64,000 nucleotides of DNA from Parabacteroides bouchesdurhonensis (GCF_900186615.1 NZ_LT896588.1:456215-520214); one strand, 5' to 3'; positions 27,113-37,494 are shown, counted from the first letter of the stretch. Notes: generated by a model not told the origin, from the letters alone. Program-made: numbers and translations.

Positions 27113-29286
27113 TACAAATTGTCAAGTAAGTAATTAGACATTTTAGTATATAAATGATAACGTGTATTACCTCCCATTATACTATGATTTCGATCTTTAT
27201 AAACGTGCATGTCAAATTGCTTTCCGGCCTGTACCAATGCTTCGGCATATTCCATACTTTGCATAAAATGCACATTATCGTCTGCTGTACCATGGATCAG
27301 CAGTAATTTTCCTTGTAAATCTTTAACCTTACGAAGAGGGGAAGTAGCAGCATATCCTTCAAAATTTTCTTTTGGAGTACGCATAAAACGTTCCGTATAA
27401 ACCGAATCATAATATTTCCAGTCGGTAGGAGGCGCTACCGCAATACCAACTTTAAACGTTCCGTCTCCGGTGCTTAATGCCATTAAAGTATTGTATCCGC
27501 CGAAGCTCCAACCCCAAATGGCAATACGGTTCTTGTCAATATAAGGAAGTTTCCCTAAGGCTTGAGCGGCCTCTACCTGGTCTTTTGATTCCAATTCTCC
27601 CATTCGCAAATAAGTACATTTCCGGAATACTTCTCCACGCGCACCTGTTCCACGACCATCTACACAAACAACAATAATACCTTTATTTGCCAGATACTGT
27701 TCCCAGTCAAAGACGTACTGATCAAGTACCTGCTGTGAATTAGGGCCACTATACTGGGTCATCATCACCGGATATTTTCTTGATTCATCAAAGTTAGCCG
27801 GTTTCACAATCCACGCATTCAACTCATAACCGGAAGCCGTCTTCACAGTAAAAAACTCCTTTCCGGCAAAAGAATACTCTGCCAATTTATTCTTCAAGGC
27901 TGCATTATCCTCCAATACACGTAATACCTTTTTACTCTTCGTATCATTTACCGTAATCTTCGCCGGAGTAGTAGCATTGGAATATGTATTTACGTAATAA
28001 GCGAAATTATCACTAAACACTGCATTATTCATGCCGTCTTCCGTAGAGAATTTTGTTTTAACCCCCTTCGCGTCAATCTTATAAACAGAACGTCGTATAG
28101 GGCTTTCCTCTGCAGACTGATAATAAACGGCTTTAGTAACTTCATCTATACCCAGGAACTTTGTAACATCCCAATTCCCTGTAGTTACCTGGCGTTGCAT
28201 AACACCGGTAGGAGAATATAAATAAATATGAGCATACCCGTCCTGTTCACTTACATAGGTAAAACCATTATCCGTAAACTGGATGGAAGTCAGCCATTCG
28301 GAATCTACATAGCATTTATTATCATCACGAAGAATCAAACGGAAAACGCCGCTTTTCGGATTAGCGTAATACATATTGAATACATTCTGTTGGCGGTTCA
28401 AGGTCATCACAGCCAACTGATCCGGATTCTTTGTAAATACAATACGGGGAATATAGCTGTCTTCTTCAATCGGAACATTCAATGTTTTGATGTCTTTCGT
28501 TGCTACACTATAAGAATGAAGCGTTACCTTTGAATTCTTTTGTCCCGCTTTCGGGTATTTATAATTATAATAACCGGGATATAAATCATCACCATATATT
28601 TGCATAGAGTATTCAGGTACTTCCGATTCGTCAAAACGAACAAATGCCAGATATTCACTGTCCGGCGACCAAGCCATCAGGTTTACAACAGCAAATTCCT
28701 CTTCGTAAACCCAATCAGTAATACCATTCAATATCTTATTCAGTTCACCATCTTTGGTAACCTGCACCTCCGTATCATAATCAAACTTTTTCAACCATAT
28801 ATTATTATCGCGCACATAAGCACACATCCTACCATCCGGCGAAAAGGTAGGAATCATTTGTTTACTCTTCGCTTCGGTAAGAGGTTTCACATAATTACGA
28901 CGTACATCATAATCATAAACAACGGCTTTCGTAGAGCGCCGATAAATAGGCTCAGTTTCGCGCCATACCAAAATACGGTGTCCTGTGCTATTTATCATAT
29001 ATCCGTCAAAATCATCAAACGAACATTCGCGGGCTGTGCGGGTATTGAATAACGTATCCACCGGCATACCTGTCCGGTAAGAATATTTTATAATCATATT
29101 CTTATCCCTGTTCATTGCTGTATAATGTTCTCCATCAGGCAACGAACGCATTTCACCTATGTTAGTAACTTGACGGAACTTTCCGTCTGTTATTTCTTTT
29201 AAATCTACTTGTTTACTTCCGTTTTGAGCAAAAACGCTTCCAATCGTTACTAACGAAAGTATAAAACAAAGACCTAATCCTTTCAT
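27112..29286 (-). CDS. DPP-IV-like prolyl peptidase (S9B)
   Basis: 724 residues from the ATG at 29286, which begins the signal peptide MKGLGLCFILSLVTIGSVFA; the longer frame start lies upstream of the promoter. An eight-bladed propeller occupies about 40-480, with the DPP-IV glutamate motif DWVYEEEF binding the substrate N-terminus. The hydrolase domain has the Ser motif GWSFGGYN, Asp in HGTADDNVHF and His in DRNHS. It removes Xaa-Pro dipeptides (or tripeptides, as PtpA does in Porphyromonas) in the periplasm or at the surface. Promoter box at 29317-29324; lipA follows in the same transcript. Confidence 0.93.
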   Translation of the reverse strand: MKGLGLCFILSLVTIGSVFAQNGSKQVDLKEITDGKFRQVTNIGEMRSLPDGEHYTAMNRDKNMIIKYSYRTGMPVDTLFNTRTARECSFDDFDGYMINSTGHRILVWRETEPIYRRSTKAVVYDYDVRRNYVKPLTEAKSKQMIPTFSPDGRMCAYVRDNNIWLKKFDYDTEVQVTKDGELNKILNGITDWVYEEEFAVVNLMAWSPDSEYLAFVRFDESEVPEYSMQIYGDDLYPGYYNYKYPKAGQKNSKVTLHSYSVATKDIKTLNVPIEEDSYIPRIVFTKNPDQLAVMTLNRQQNVFNMYYANPKSGVFRLILRDDNKCYVDSEWLTSIQFTDNGFTYVSEQDGYAHIYLYSPTGVMQRQVTTGNWDVTKFLGIDEVTKAVYYQSAEESPIRRSVYKIDAKGVKTKFSTEDGMNNAVFSDNFAYYVNTYSNATTPAKITVNDTKSKKVLRVLEDNAALKNKLAEYSFAGKEFFTVKTASGYELNAWIVKPANFDESRKYPVMMTQYSGPNSQQVLDQYVFDWEQYLANKGIIVVCVDGRGTGARGEVFRKCTYLRMGELESKDQVEAAQALGKLPYIDKNRIAIWGWSFGGYNTLMALSTGDGTFKVGIAVAPPTDWKYYDSVYTERFMRTPKENFEGYAATSPLRKVKDLQGKLLLIHGTADDNVHFMQSMEYAEALVQAGKQFDMHVYKDRNHSIMGGNTRYHLYTKMSNYLLDNL

Positions 29287-29316
29287 TGTATTATAGTAGT
29301 ATTTTAGAATAAGCTG

Positions 29317-29363
29317 CAAAGTTAGCATAAAAGCAATGAATACGAAGTTTTTATCTATCTTTG
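29317..29363. promoter_or_regulatory. Divergent promoters of the peptidase and radical SAM genes
   Basis: Minus strand: TAACTTTG (29324-29317), 31 bases before the peptidase ATG. Plus strand: TATCTTTG (29356-29363), only four bases before the radical SAM GTG start. Both fit TAnnTTTG. Initiation about 7 bases after the plus box would fall at or within the GTG codon, so that mRNA may be leaderless. Confidence 0.6.
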
Positions 29364-29367
29364 CTAT

Positions 29368-30303
29368 GTGAAAAATACTAAACCATATAAAGAATTCGGA
29401 GACTTTTTAAAGGATATATTCCCATATAAAGTACAAAAAATATCAATTAATGCCGGATTTACTTGTCCTAACCGTGACGGTTCTAAAGGCTGGGGAGGAT
29501 GTACATATTGTAATAACCAAACGTTTAGTCCGGAATATTGTGTCCAGGAAAAGAGTGTATCCGAACAATTGGAAGAAGGAATACATTTTTTCTCCCGGAA
29601 ATATCCGGAGATGAAATATCTTGCATACTTCCAAGCTTATACGAATACGTATGGAGAATTAAAGTCGTTAATAAAAAAATACGAGGAAGCATTAGCTTAT
29701 CCCGATGTAGCAGGAATCATTATCGGAACTCGCCCGGACTGCATGCCGGACGATCTGCTGAACTATTTTGCCAAATTATCCAAGCAAACGTTCGTAATGA
29801 TAGAATACGGAGTAGAAAGCACGTCCGACAAGACCTTGCAACGCATCAACCGTGGGCACACCTATGCCGAATCTGAAACGGCAATCCGCAAAACAGCAGA
29901 TAAAGGTATTTATACAGGAGTGCATTTGATATTAGGTCTGCCGGGAGAAAGCAGGGAAGAGATTTTAAACCATGCAACCATTTTATCCGGCCTTCCTGTA
30001 ACTACTTTAAAACTTCATCAACTGCAATTGATACGAAATACACGAATGGCTAAAGAATATACCGAACATCCTGAGTTTTTCCATCTGTATTCGGCAGACG
30101 AATATATAGAATTAGTCATCGACTTTATGGAAAGATTAAAACCGTCCATTATAGTAGAGAGATTCGTGTCCCAGTCTCCTAAAGAATTACTTATAGCTCC
30201 CGATTGGGGATTAAAGAACTTTGAATTTACAGCGAAAGTAAATAAACGCATCGCAGAAAGAGGAACATGGCAGGGAAGGTTATTCACTCCCCTTTCCCAG
30301 TAG
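29368..30303 (+). CDS. TIGR01212-type radical SAM protein (YhcC-like)
   Basis: 311 residues with a GTG start; the overlapping ATG two bases earlier is followed at once by a stop. The first residues (YKEFGDFLKDIFPYKVQKI) already belong to the family, so no later start is possible. The cluster motif is the wide form C-x11-C-x2-C (CPNRDGSKGWGGCTYC), specific to this family, followed by MIEYGVESTSDKTLQRINRGHTY and LILGLPGESREE. The substrate of YhcC-type enzymes is unknown. The last 20 bases overlap the convergent DUF4251 gene. Confidence 0.88.
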   Translation: MKNTKPYKEFGDFLKDIFPYKVQKISINAGFTCPNRDGSKGWGGCTYCNNQTFSPEYCVQEKSVSEQLEEGIHFFSRKYPEMKYLAYFQAYTNTYGELKSLIKKYEEALAYPDVAGIIIGTRPDCMPDDLLNYFAKLSKQTFVMIEYGVESTSDKTLQRINRGHTYAESETAIRKTADKGIYTGVHLILGLPGESREEILNHATILSGLPVTTLKLHQLQLIRNTRMAKEYTEHPEFFHLYSADEYIELVIDFMERLKPSIIVERFVSQSPKELLIAPDWGLKNFEFTAKVNKRIAERGTWQGRLFTPLSQ

Positions 30304-30781
30304 CAATCTCCCCATAAAATGTAATACTTTGCTTATTTACCGGCACTATACCGATGGTTGCAGAACCATTCGGGAATATCTGTACATTAAATGTATAGTT
30401 ATCCTCGTTTGCACGTACGTGAAACTTAATACGCGCAACCCCTTTTTTAGTATATGAAAGATCATACTCTTTCACCGGCTCTTTAAAACGCAATCCGTTG
30501 CCTCCTCCATAAGGAACAGAATAAGCCTGCCCGAAATAAGGAAGATAAGAGAAAACAGAATCTCCGCGAAGCTCTAATGAATAAGAAGATGTAAGATTAA
30601 TAGATCTCCCATTCATAGGAATGGCTCTGTTTACATCTATTGTGAACTGTCCGCTATTTACCACTTCTTTCACCTGTAACTCTTTTTGCGCTCTTTTTTC
30701 TTTCTTTGTCTGAGCAAAAAGGGACTGCCCTCCAACAAAGAGGACAATCCCCCACAAAAAAAATAACCTAATGTTCTTCAT
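30284..30781 (-). CDS. DUF4251-type exported protein
   Basis: 165 residues from the ATG at 30781, which opens a signal peptide (MKNIRLFFLWGIVLFVGGQ, then SLFAQ). Earlier in-frame Mets only add a second hydrophobic stretch. The mature part starts with a Lys-rich run and then is all beta, with the DUF4251 pattern INLTSSYSLELRGDSVFSYLPYFG. Many Bacteroidales encode it; function unknown. It ends inside the last codons of the convergent radical SAM gene. Confidence 0.8.
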   Translation of the reverse strand: MKNIRLFFLWGIVLFVGGQSLFAQTKKEKRAQKELQVKEVVNSGQFTIDVNRAIPMNGRSINLTSSYSLELRGDSVFSYLPYFGQAYSVPYGGGNGLRFKEPVKEYDLSYTKKGVARIKFHVRANEDNYTFNVQIFPNGSATIGIVPVNKQSITFYGEIATGKGE

Positions 30782-31248
30782 AACCTTAAATACTAAACAC
30801 AACAACCTTTTTATTAATAAGACACATCTCAAGAGAAAAAGTTCACTCAAAAACCATTAAATTAACTTAAACAGGAGACGATTTTCACATATTCCATAGT
30901 GCTTTCCGATTTATACCCGCCCATTATTCTATAAACAAAGCAAAAGAAGTAATATTTTTATCCCGACAAACTAATCGGATCACAACTGTGATCTATACAG
31001 ATCACCCATGTGATTTGATTGGATCACCTTTGTGATCTATATGAATCACGGCTGTGATCCAATTAGTTTGTGCCTAATTTCGCACTAATTAGTCATTAAT
31101 ACGAGATGAACAGGTTTGCACATTACTACTTCAATCTTATTTGAAGATATAAGCGGAATACTTGGAAAACATTAACTACCGACATTTGTGTATTTCACAT
31201 AACTTTACGTTATTTGCTTTCAATTTTCTTGAAACAGATTAAAAACGT
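30782..31248. other. 467-base intergenic region with palindrome array B
   Basis: Divergent gap between the DUF4251 gene and the calcium ATPase gene. It holds the palindrome array at 30978-31059 and little else I can support: no open frame of note, and no clean TTTG/TAnnTTTG promoter pair in the 180 bases before the ATPase ATG. Confidence 0.6.
30978..31059. repeat. Array of four 16-bp palindromes at 22-bp pitch (copy B)
   Basis: Units start at 30978, 31000, 31022 and 31044. Each fits RATCAC-N4-GTGATY, with six-base spacers (tataca, tgattg, tatatg). The array is itself framed by an inverted pair, CAAACTAATCGGATCAC on the left and GTGATCCAATTAGTTTG on the right, 16 of 17 positions complementary. 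It shares pitch, unit and one central tetramer (GGCT) with array A. Confidence 0.87.
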
Positions 31249-33939
31249 ATGGAAAAAAAACATCAATATCAAGGCTTAACCAAACAAGAAGTAGAAGAAA
31301 GCAGACGTATCCATGGAGAGAACATATTAACTCCTCCTCAAAAAACATCTTTGTGGAAACTGTTTTTTGAAAAATTCGATGATCCTATTATAAAAATACT
31401 ATTGGTAGCCTGGCTGCTATCTATGATTATTGCCGGAGTGCATTGCTGGGGACCGGAAGCAAAAGGTTTCACCGCGTTTTTTGAACCTATCGGAATATTC
31501 TTCGCGATTATGCTTGCCAGCTGCGTGGGATTTGCTTTTGAAGTAAAGGCCAATAAAGCTTTCGACATATTGAATACGGTAAACGATGATACGCTTGTAA
31601 AAGTAATCAGAGACGGCAATATTTGTCAAGTTCCTAAGAAAGAAGTAGTAGTTGGAGATATTGTTGTATTAGAAACAGGAGAAGAAGTCCCGGCAGACGG
31701 TCATCTCATTGAGGCTATTTCTTTACAGATTAACGAATCTACACTGACCGGAGAACCAATCATCAGCAAAACCACCAATGAAGCCGATTTCGATACCGAA
31801 GCAACTTATCCGTCTAATGTTGTAATGCGTGGCACTACAGTTGTTGACGGACACGGAATAATGCAAGTAGAAAAAGTAGGAGACGCAACCGGATATGGCA
31901 AAGTATATGAAGGCTCTCAGATAGAAAGCGGTGTAGAAACTCCTCTGCAAGTTCAGTTGGCAGGACTAGCCAAAGTAATCAGTAAAGCCGGATATTCTAT
32001 TGCCGCGCTTACTTTCATTGCTTTATTAGTAAAATTGCTCCTTTCATCTTCGGGTATGCCTATTATGGATTTAATTGCGCATATACTGAATATCTTTATG
32101 GTTGCTGTTACATTAATTGTTGTTTCAGTACCCGAAGGGTTGCCTATGAGTGTCACTCTTAGCCTGGCGCTAAGTATGAACCGTATGCTAAAAACAAACA
32201 ATCTTGTTCGTAAGATGCACGCCTGCGAGACAATGGGAGCTACTACCGTTATTTGTACGGATAAGACCGGCACATTAACGCAAAACCAAATGCAGGTACA
32301 CGAAACTAAGTTTTATAATTTAAAAGACCAGAGACTGGAAGACGATGAATTAAGCAATCTGATAAAAGAAGGCATATCCGTCAACTCTACGGCATATCTG
32401 GATTTCTCGGAAGACAAAGTAAAGACGCTGGGAAATCCTACCGAAGCGGCCTTGCTGTTATGGCTGAACAGCCAACATCAGAATTACCTGGAACTAAGAG
32501 AGAACGCGAAGATATTAGACCAACTAACCTTCTCGACAGAGCGTAAATATATGGCCACTATTGTACAATCGCCTTTATTAGGAAAAAAAGTATTATATGT
32601 GAAAGGAGCGCCCGAGATTGTACTGACAAACAGCCAACGTGTTGCTATAGACAGAACATACAAACCGGTTGAAGCGTGCAAGGCAGAAATAGAGAAGCAA
32701 TTGCTGGATTATCAGAATCAGGCAATGCGCACTTTAGGATTTGCCTGCCAAATATTTGAAGAAGGACAAGACATTACCTCCTTTGTAAATGGCAAGCTTC
32801 ATGCGGCCGACCTTACTTATTTAGGAATCGTAGCTATTTCCGATCCGGTTCGGGCAGATGTCCCTGCTGCTGTTCAGAGCTGTCTGGATGCAGGCATTGA
32901 CATCAAAATTGTAACCGGAGATACACCGGGTACAGCCAAAGAAATAGGCCGTCAAATCGGGATATGGAAACCCAACGATACAGACCTGAATATTATTACA
33001 GGACCTGGATTTGAAGCATTAAGCGACGAAGATGCGCTAAACCGGGTATTGGATCTAAAGATTATGTGCAGGGCACGTCCTACCGACAAGCAACGCCTGG
33101 TGCAACTATTACAACAAAAAGAAGCCGTAGTAGCCGTTACCGGAGACGGAACAAACGATGCGCCGGCACTCAAGGCTGCACAAGTAGGTTTATCTATGGG
33201 AGACGGAACTTCCGTAGCCAAAGAAGCAAGCGATATTACTATTTTGGATAATTCTTTCAGTAGCATTACACGTGCGGTAATGTGGGGACGTTCTTTATAT
33301 CGTAATATACAGAAGTTTTTACTCTTCCAGTTAACCATTAACGTAGCAGCCTGTTTAATAGTTCTGTTAGGTTCATTATTGGGCACGGAGTCTCCTTTAA
33401 CTATTACACAAATGCTTTGGGTAAACCTGATCATGGATACGTTTGCCGCAGGAGCATTAGCCTCTCTCCCGCCTAACGAACGGGTAATGAAAGATAAACC
33501 TCGCCGTAACGGGAAGAATGGAGATTTTATTATTACCCGCCCAATGGCCTATAATATTTTCGGCGTAGGTATCTTCTTTGTTATCATTTTAATGGGATTA
33601 CTTCTATATTTCCATGCGGAAGACGGATTAACTCCGCACGATCTGTCTTGGTTCTTTAGCTTTTTCGTTATGTTACAGTTTTGGAATATGTTCAATGCTA
33701 AAGCATTTATGGAAGGTCGTTCTGCTTTTGCAAATCTGGGAAACAGCAAAAGTTTCTTATTAGTAGCTCTGATTATTCTTATCGGGCAATATCTGATTGT
33801 TACATTTGGCGGTGAAATGTTCAATGTGATTCCTCTCTCCTGGAAAGACTGGGGAATTATTATAGGTTCCAGCTCTTTTGTTCTGTGGATAGGAGAATTA
33901 GCTCGGTTTATCGGTCGATTCAGATCGGTGCATAAATAG
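31249..33939 (+). CDS. P-type calcium-transporting ATPase (PMCA/SERCA-like, type II)
   Basis: 896 residues with the full P-type layout: N-terminal actuator domain (ESTLTGEP), membrane helix with VSVPEGLPMSVTLSLALSMNRM (the PEGLP calcium-site helix), phosphorylation motif CTDKTGTLT with the acyl-phosphate Asp, nucleotide-binding KGAPE, hinge VTGDGTNDAPALKAAQVGLSMG, and six C-terminal helices. It exports Ca2+ (or possibly Mn2+) across the inner membrane. Single gene; convergent with atpG with 44 bases between. Confidence 0.92.
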   Translation: MEKKHQYQGLTKQEVEESRRIHGENILTPPQKTSLWKLFFEKFDDPIIKILLVAWLLSMIIAGVHCWGPEAKGFTAFFEPIGIFFAIMLASCVGFAFEVKANKAFDILNTVNDDTLVKVIRDGNICQVPKKEVVVGDIVVLETGEEVPADGHLIEAISLQINESTLTGEPIISKTTNEADFDTEATYPSNVVMRGTTVVDGHGIMQVEKVGDATGYGKVYEGSQIESGVETPLQVQLAGLAKVISKAGYSIAALTFIALLVKLLLSSSGMPIMDLIAHILNIFMVAVTLIVVSVPEGLPMSVTLSLALSMNRMLKTNNLVRKMHACETMGATTVICTDKTGTLTQNQMQVHETKFYNLKDQRLEDDELSNLIKEGISVNSTAYLDFSEDKVKTLGNPTEAALLLWLNSQHQNYLELRENAKILDQLTFSTERKYMATIVQSPLLGKKVLYVKGAPEIVLTNSQRVAIDRTYKPVEACKAEIEKQLLDYQNQAMRTLGFACQIFEEGQDITSFVNGKLHAADLTYLGIVAISDPVRADVPAAVQSCLDAGIDIKIVTGDTPGTAKEIGRQIGIWKPNDTDLNIITGPGFEALSDEDALNRVLDLKIMCRARPTDKQRLVQLLQQKEAVVAVTGDGTNDAPALKAAQVGLSMGDGTSVAKEASDITILDNSFSSITRAVMWGRSLYRNIQKFLLFQLTINVAACLIVLLGSLLGTESPLTITQMLWVNLIMDTFAAGALASLPPNERVMKDKPRRNGKNGDFIITRPMAYNIFGVGIFFVIILMGLLLYFHAEDGLTPHDLSWFFSFFVMLQFWNMFNAKAFMEGRSAFANLGNSKSFLLVALIILIGQYLIVTFGGEMFNVIPLSWKDWGIIIGSSSFVLWIGELARFIGRFRSVHK

Positions 33940-33961
33940 TAGTCTGACAAGGTAACATTAA

Positions 33962-33999
33962 CAGGAAAACAACCATAGGAGAGCTAACGCCCTCCTATG
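33962..33999 (-). terminator. Terminator of the atp operon, overlapping the atpG stop
   Basis: CATAGGAG (33999-33992 on the minus strand) pairs with CTCCTATG (33981-33974), then GTTGTTTTCC. The 5' arm encodes the last residues of AtpG, so termination and the coding end overlap. The U-tract is interrupted. Confidence 0.55.
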
Positions 34000-34838
34000 A
34001 TATCCAGCAGCTCATTAGTGATAGCCTGCTGGCGTGATTTATTATATTGCAAAGTTAGTTCTTGAAGTAATTCATTTGCATTGTCACTTGCTGTTTGCAT
34101 AGCCAGTACACGGGCAGCATGTTCCGATGTAACCGTATCCAGCAAAACGGCATAAATACTAAGGCGTAATACTTTCGGTAATAGTTCATTCAACATTGTT
34201 TCAGGAGAAGGTTCAATGATGTAATTATCAGCATCGGTCTCGCTTTCTCCATCTTGAGATAAATTGGCAGGCAGCCAGTCTCGCCATAGAAGTTGTTGTA
34301 TGGCTGAACTTTTAAAATGATGATAAAGAAGTTCTACTTTATCTACCTCTTCGGATTCAAATAGAGCCATAAGTTCTGTAGCGAGATTAACAGCGCCTTT
34401 ATAATCAGGTTTATCTATCAGTTGCTGAAAATCTTTTTCTATTATATAGCCTTCCTTTTTCAATGCCTCAGCTACTTTTTTCCCAATCGGATAAAGAAGA
34501 ACGTCTATCTGTTCTTCTTTGTATTTCTGAATACGGACTGCCAGTTCTTTAATTACATTGGCATTGAAAGTTCCACAAAGTCCGCTATTGGATGAAAAAG
34601 CAACGATGGCAACTTTCCGGACAGGGCGTGGCTGCGCAAAAGGCGTTTCCAAGTCTGCGTTTGCTGCCAAAAAGTTATGTAAGATACCACGTAGCTGCTG
34701 TTCGTAAGGCAGCAAGTTTTCAATTACACCTTGCGAATGATGAAGTTTGGCGGATGAAACCATCTTCATAGCCGACGTAATCTTTTTCGTACTATTAACA
34801 GAAGCGATCCGAATTTTTATCTCTTTTAATGAAGACAT
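33984..34838 (-). CDS. atpG: F1 ATP synthase gamma subunit
   Basis: 284 residues. N-terminal helix SLKEIKIRIASVNSTKKITSAMKMVSSAKL and C-terminal helix ALLDTVTSEHAARVLAMQTASDNA form the coiled coil that rotates inside the alpha3beta3 ring. The Rossmann part has FSSNSGLCGTFNANVIKE. Last gene of the operon, 2 bases after atpA. The final codons lie in the terminator hairpin. Confidence 0.95.
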   Translation of the reverse strand: MSSLKEIKIRIASVNSTKKITSAMKMVSSAKLHHSQGVIENLLPYEQQLRGILHNFLAANADLETPFAQPRPVRKVAIVAFSSNSGLCGTFNANVIKELAVRIQKYKEEQIDVLLYPIGKKVAEALKKEGYIIEKDFQQLIDKPDYKGAVNLATELMALFESEEVDKVELLYHHFKSSAIQQLLWRDWLPANLSQDGESETDADNYIIEPSPETMLNELLPKVLRLSIYAVLLDTVTSEHAARVLAMQTASDNANELLQELTLQYNKSRQQAITNELLDIIGGR

Positions 34839-34840
34839 GA

Positions 34841-36430
34841 TTATACTTCTTTAAATGTAGCGGATAATGACGCCGCAGTCTCTTCAATCTTCTTACTTAC
34901 CTCTTCATTGATAACACCTTGGCGAAGAATGTCCAGCACGTCTTGTTGGTGGGTCTCTGCTAATGTCTGCAGAAAGACCTTCTCAAACTCATGAACTTTA
35001 TCTATCGGAACATCTTTCAACAATCCATGTGTTCCACAATATAGAATCGCTATCTGCTGTTCTACAGGCATTGGGCTATATTGGGACTGAACCAACAGAC
35101 GCGCATTCTTGCGTCCCTTGTCAATAGTGAATGCGGTTACGGGGTCAATATCTCCTCCGAACTTTGTAAATGATTCCAATTCACGGAACTGTGCCTGGTC
35201 TATTTTTAATGTACCGGCTACTTTCTTCATCGCTTTGATCTGTGCATTACCACCTACACGGGATACGGAAATACCAACGTTAATAGCCGGACGGTTACCT
35301 TGGTTAAACAAATCGGTTTCCAAAAATATCTGTCCGTCGGTAATAGAGATCACATTCGTCGGGATATAAGCAGAAACGTCTCCTGCCTGCGTCTCAATAA
35401 TAGGGAGAGCCGTTAATGAACCACCACCTTTGACTTTTCCTTTCAAGCTTTCAGGCAAGTCATTCATTTGAGCAGCAACTTCCGGCTGATTGATGATTTT
35501 TGCCGCACGTTCCAATAAGCGGGAGTGAAGGTAGAAAATATCACCCGGATAAGCTTCACGTCCGGAAGGACGGCGTAGAATCAAGGATACTTCACGGTAA
35601 GCAACCGCTTGTTTAGACAAATCGTCGTAAACAACTAAAGCATGTCTTCCGGTATCCCGGAAATATTCGCCGATAGCAGCCCCTGCAAAGGGAGCGAAAT
35701 ATTGCATGGCAGCAGGATCGGAAGCAGTGGCACTCACTACAATTGTATAATCCATAGCGCCTTTTTCCCGTAATGTATTGACCAATGCGGCAACTGTTGA
35801 ACCTTTTTGTCCGATAGCCACATAAATACAATAAACAGGATTTCCCGCCTCATAATTACTCCGCTGGTTAATGATCGTATCAATGGCAATAGAAGTCTTT
35901 CCGGTCTGACGGTCACCAATAATCAACTCACGTTGTCCACGCCCTATCGGGATCATGGCATCAACTGCTTTCAATCCGGTTTGCAACGGTTCATTAACCG
36001 GTTGGCGGAAGATAACTCCCGGTGCCTTTCTTTCCAATGGCATCTCACAATCGGCTTGGACTATTTCACCCTTTCCATCAACGGGTATTCCAGAAGGATT
36101 GATAACCCTGCCTATTAATCCTTCACCAACCTGGATAGATGCAATACGCCCGGTACGTTTAACCGTATCTCCTTCTTCTACCTGATCGGTAGGCCCCATC
36201 AAGACCGCGCCAACATTGTCTTCTTCCAGATTCATGACGATTGCCTGCAATCCGTTGTCAAATTCCAAAAGCTCGTTGGCTTCAGCATTGTTTAGTCCGT
36301 AAATACGAGCTACACCGTCGCTTACTTGCAATACTGTTCCGACTTCTTCCAACTGGATACTGGTATTGATATCTTCCAGCTGTTGTCGCAGAATAGCCGA
36401 AACTTCACTTACTTTTATACTATCTGTCAT
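34841..36430 (-). CDS. atpA: F1 ATP synthase alpha subunit
   Basis: 529 residues. Walker A is [15 protein letters not shown] near residue 170, with the Arg finger segment [15 protein letters not shown] near 375. N-terminal beta barrel [12 protein letters not shown] to about 95, then nucleotide fold, then C-terminal helical domain. It forms the non-catalytic sites. It lies 4 bases after atpH. Confidence 0.97.
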   Translation of the reverse strand: MTDSIKVSEVSAILRQQLEDINTSIQLEEVGTVLQVSDGVARIYGLNNAEANELLEFDNGLQAIVMNLEEDNVGAVLMGPTDQVEEGDTVKRTGRIASIQVGEGLIGRVINPSGIPVDGKGEIVQADCEMPLERKAPGVIFRQPVNEPLQTGLKAVDAMIPIGRGQRELIIGDRQTGKTSIAIDTIINQRSNYEAGNPVYCIYVAIGQKGSTVAALVNTLREKGAMDYTIVVSATASDPAAMQYFAPFAGAAIGEYFRDTGRHALVVYDDLSKQAVAYREVSLILRRPSGREAYPGDIFYLHSRLLERAAKIINQPEVAAQMNDLPESLKGKVKGGGSLTALPIIETQAGDVSAYIPTNVISITDGQIFLETDLFNQGNRPAINVGISVSRVGGNAQIKAMKKVAGTLKIDQAQFRELESFTKFGGDIDPVTAFTIDKGRKNARLLVQSQYSPMPVEQQIAILYCGTHGLLKDVPIDKVHEFEKVFLQTLAETHQQDVLDILRQGVINEEVSKKIEETAASLSATFKEV

Positions 36431-36434
36431 AATT

Positions 36435-36992
36435 CTATTCCTCTGTTTGTCTGTTTTTTTCCATCAATTGCTTCTTAACCCGTTTGAGTTGGGAAGCAAC
36501 ACTGGCATCCATCTGATAATTGTTCATTCGTATAATCAAACCTCCAATCAATTCAGGGTTGATATGTTCTGAAAACTCGATGGTTCCACCCGTTTTCTGT
36601 TGGATATCATTAGTAAGCTTGTCTTTCAAATCTTTTGCAAGAGGAACTGCTGTGTATAAATAGATCCGGTTTATATTCTTTTCTTTTCGATAGAGAGATA
36701 TATAAATCAGACACATGATTTGCAACAGACTCTCACGTTTATACTGTAAAACCAACTGGATAAAACGTTCGAATTCAGGGCAGACCTCGATGCCAGCCGC
36801 ACTTCTGATCAATCGCTTCTTATCCGTTTCCGGCAATACAGGATTATCAAGCACCTCCTTTAAAGCTGCTTCCTTTTCGAAACTAGTGGCTAGCATTTTT
36901 ATATCGTTATACACTCGTGTTTCTGTACCTCTATCTTTTGCAAAAGCAAACAAGGCACGAGCATAACGGGCTGAGATAATACCTATATCCAT
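36435..36992 (-). CDS. atpH: F1 ATP synthase delta subunit (OSCP)
   Basis: 185 residues. N-terminal helical domain starts [17 protein letters not shown], the OSCP pattern; C-terminal [27 protein letters not shown] is the stator-binding end. It joins F1 to the b subunit stalk. One base after atpF and 4 before atpA. Confidence 0.93.
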   Translation of the reverse strand: MDIGIISARYARALFAFAKDRGTETRVYNDIKMLATSFEKEAALKEVLDNPVLPETDKKRLIRSAAGIEVCPEFERFIQLVLQYKRESLLQIMCLIYISLYRKEKNINRIYLYTAVPLAKDLKDKLTNDIQQKTGGTIEFSEHINPELIGGLIIRMNNYQMDASVASQLKRVKKQLMEKNRQTEE

Positions 36993-36993
36993 T

Positions 36994-37494
36994 TTATGAT
37001 TTATATAATGTTATCTCATTCAGTAGTCGATTAATAACGGCTTGCTGTTCTTCATTCTTTTCGATCTTCTGGCGGATTATCTTTTCGGCAATGTTTACAG
37101 AAAGATCGGCTATTTCGGAGCGTATCTCCAAGATTGCTTTCTCTTTTTCTTCTTGTATTTGTTGAGTAACTTTCTCCATTTGTCGTTGGCCTTCTGTTAT
37201 GGCTTGGTCACGAGCTTCACTGATGATCCGCTCTTTGGCCTGCATCGCCTCTTTCAAGATTGCAGTCTGTTGTTCTTTGGCTTGAGCTAAGATAGCTGCA
37301 CTTTCCGCCTGTATATTGGCCAATTGTTCATTTGCCTGCTTTGCCGCATTGAGAGATTGATCGATAAATTCTTTACGCTGTTCTACCATATTAATAATAA
37401 CGGGAAAGCCAAATTTGCAAAGAATAAATACGACAATTCCAAATGACAAAAACATCCAGAACAAAAGACCACTATCAGGAGTTAATAATGACAT
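36994..37494 (-). CDS. atpF: Fo ATP synthase b subunit
   Basis: 166 residues. One N-terminal membrane helix (LLFWMFLSFGIVVFILCKFGFPVI) is followed by a long charged, Ala/Gln/Glu-rich helix, the peripheral stalk dimer. Only one b-type gene is present. It lies 19 bases after atpE. Confidence 0.94.
   Translation of the reverse strand: MSLLTPDSGLLFWMFLSFGIVVFILCKFGFPVIINMVEQRKEFIDQSLNAAKQANEQLANIQAESAAILAQAKEQQTAILKEAMQAKERIISEARDQAITEGQRQMEKVTQQIQEEKEKAILEIRSEIADLSVNIAEKIIRQKIEKNEEQQAVINRLLNEITLYKS

Noticed and set aside
17595..31059. CRISPR array
   Set aside because: Units are 16 bp with 6-base spacers, only four per site, and there are no cas genes.
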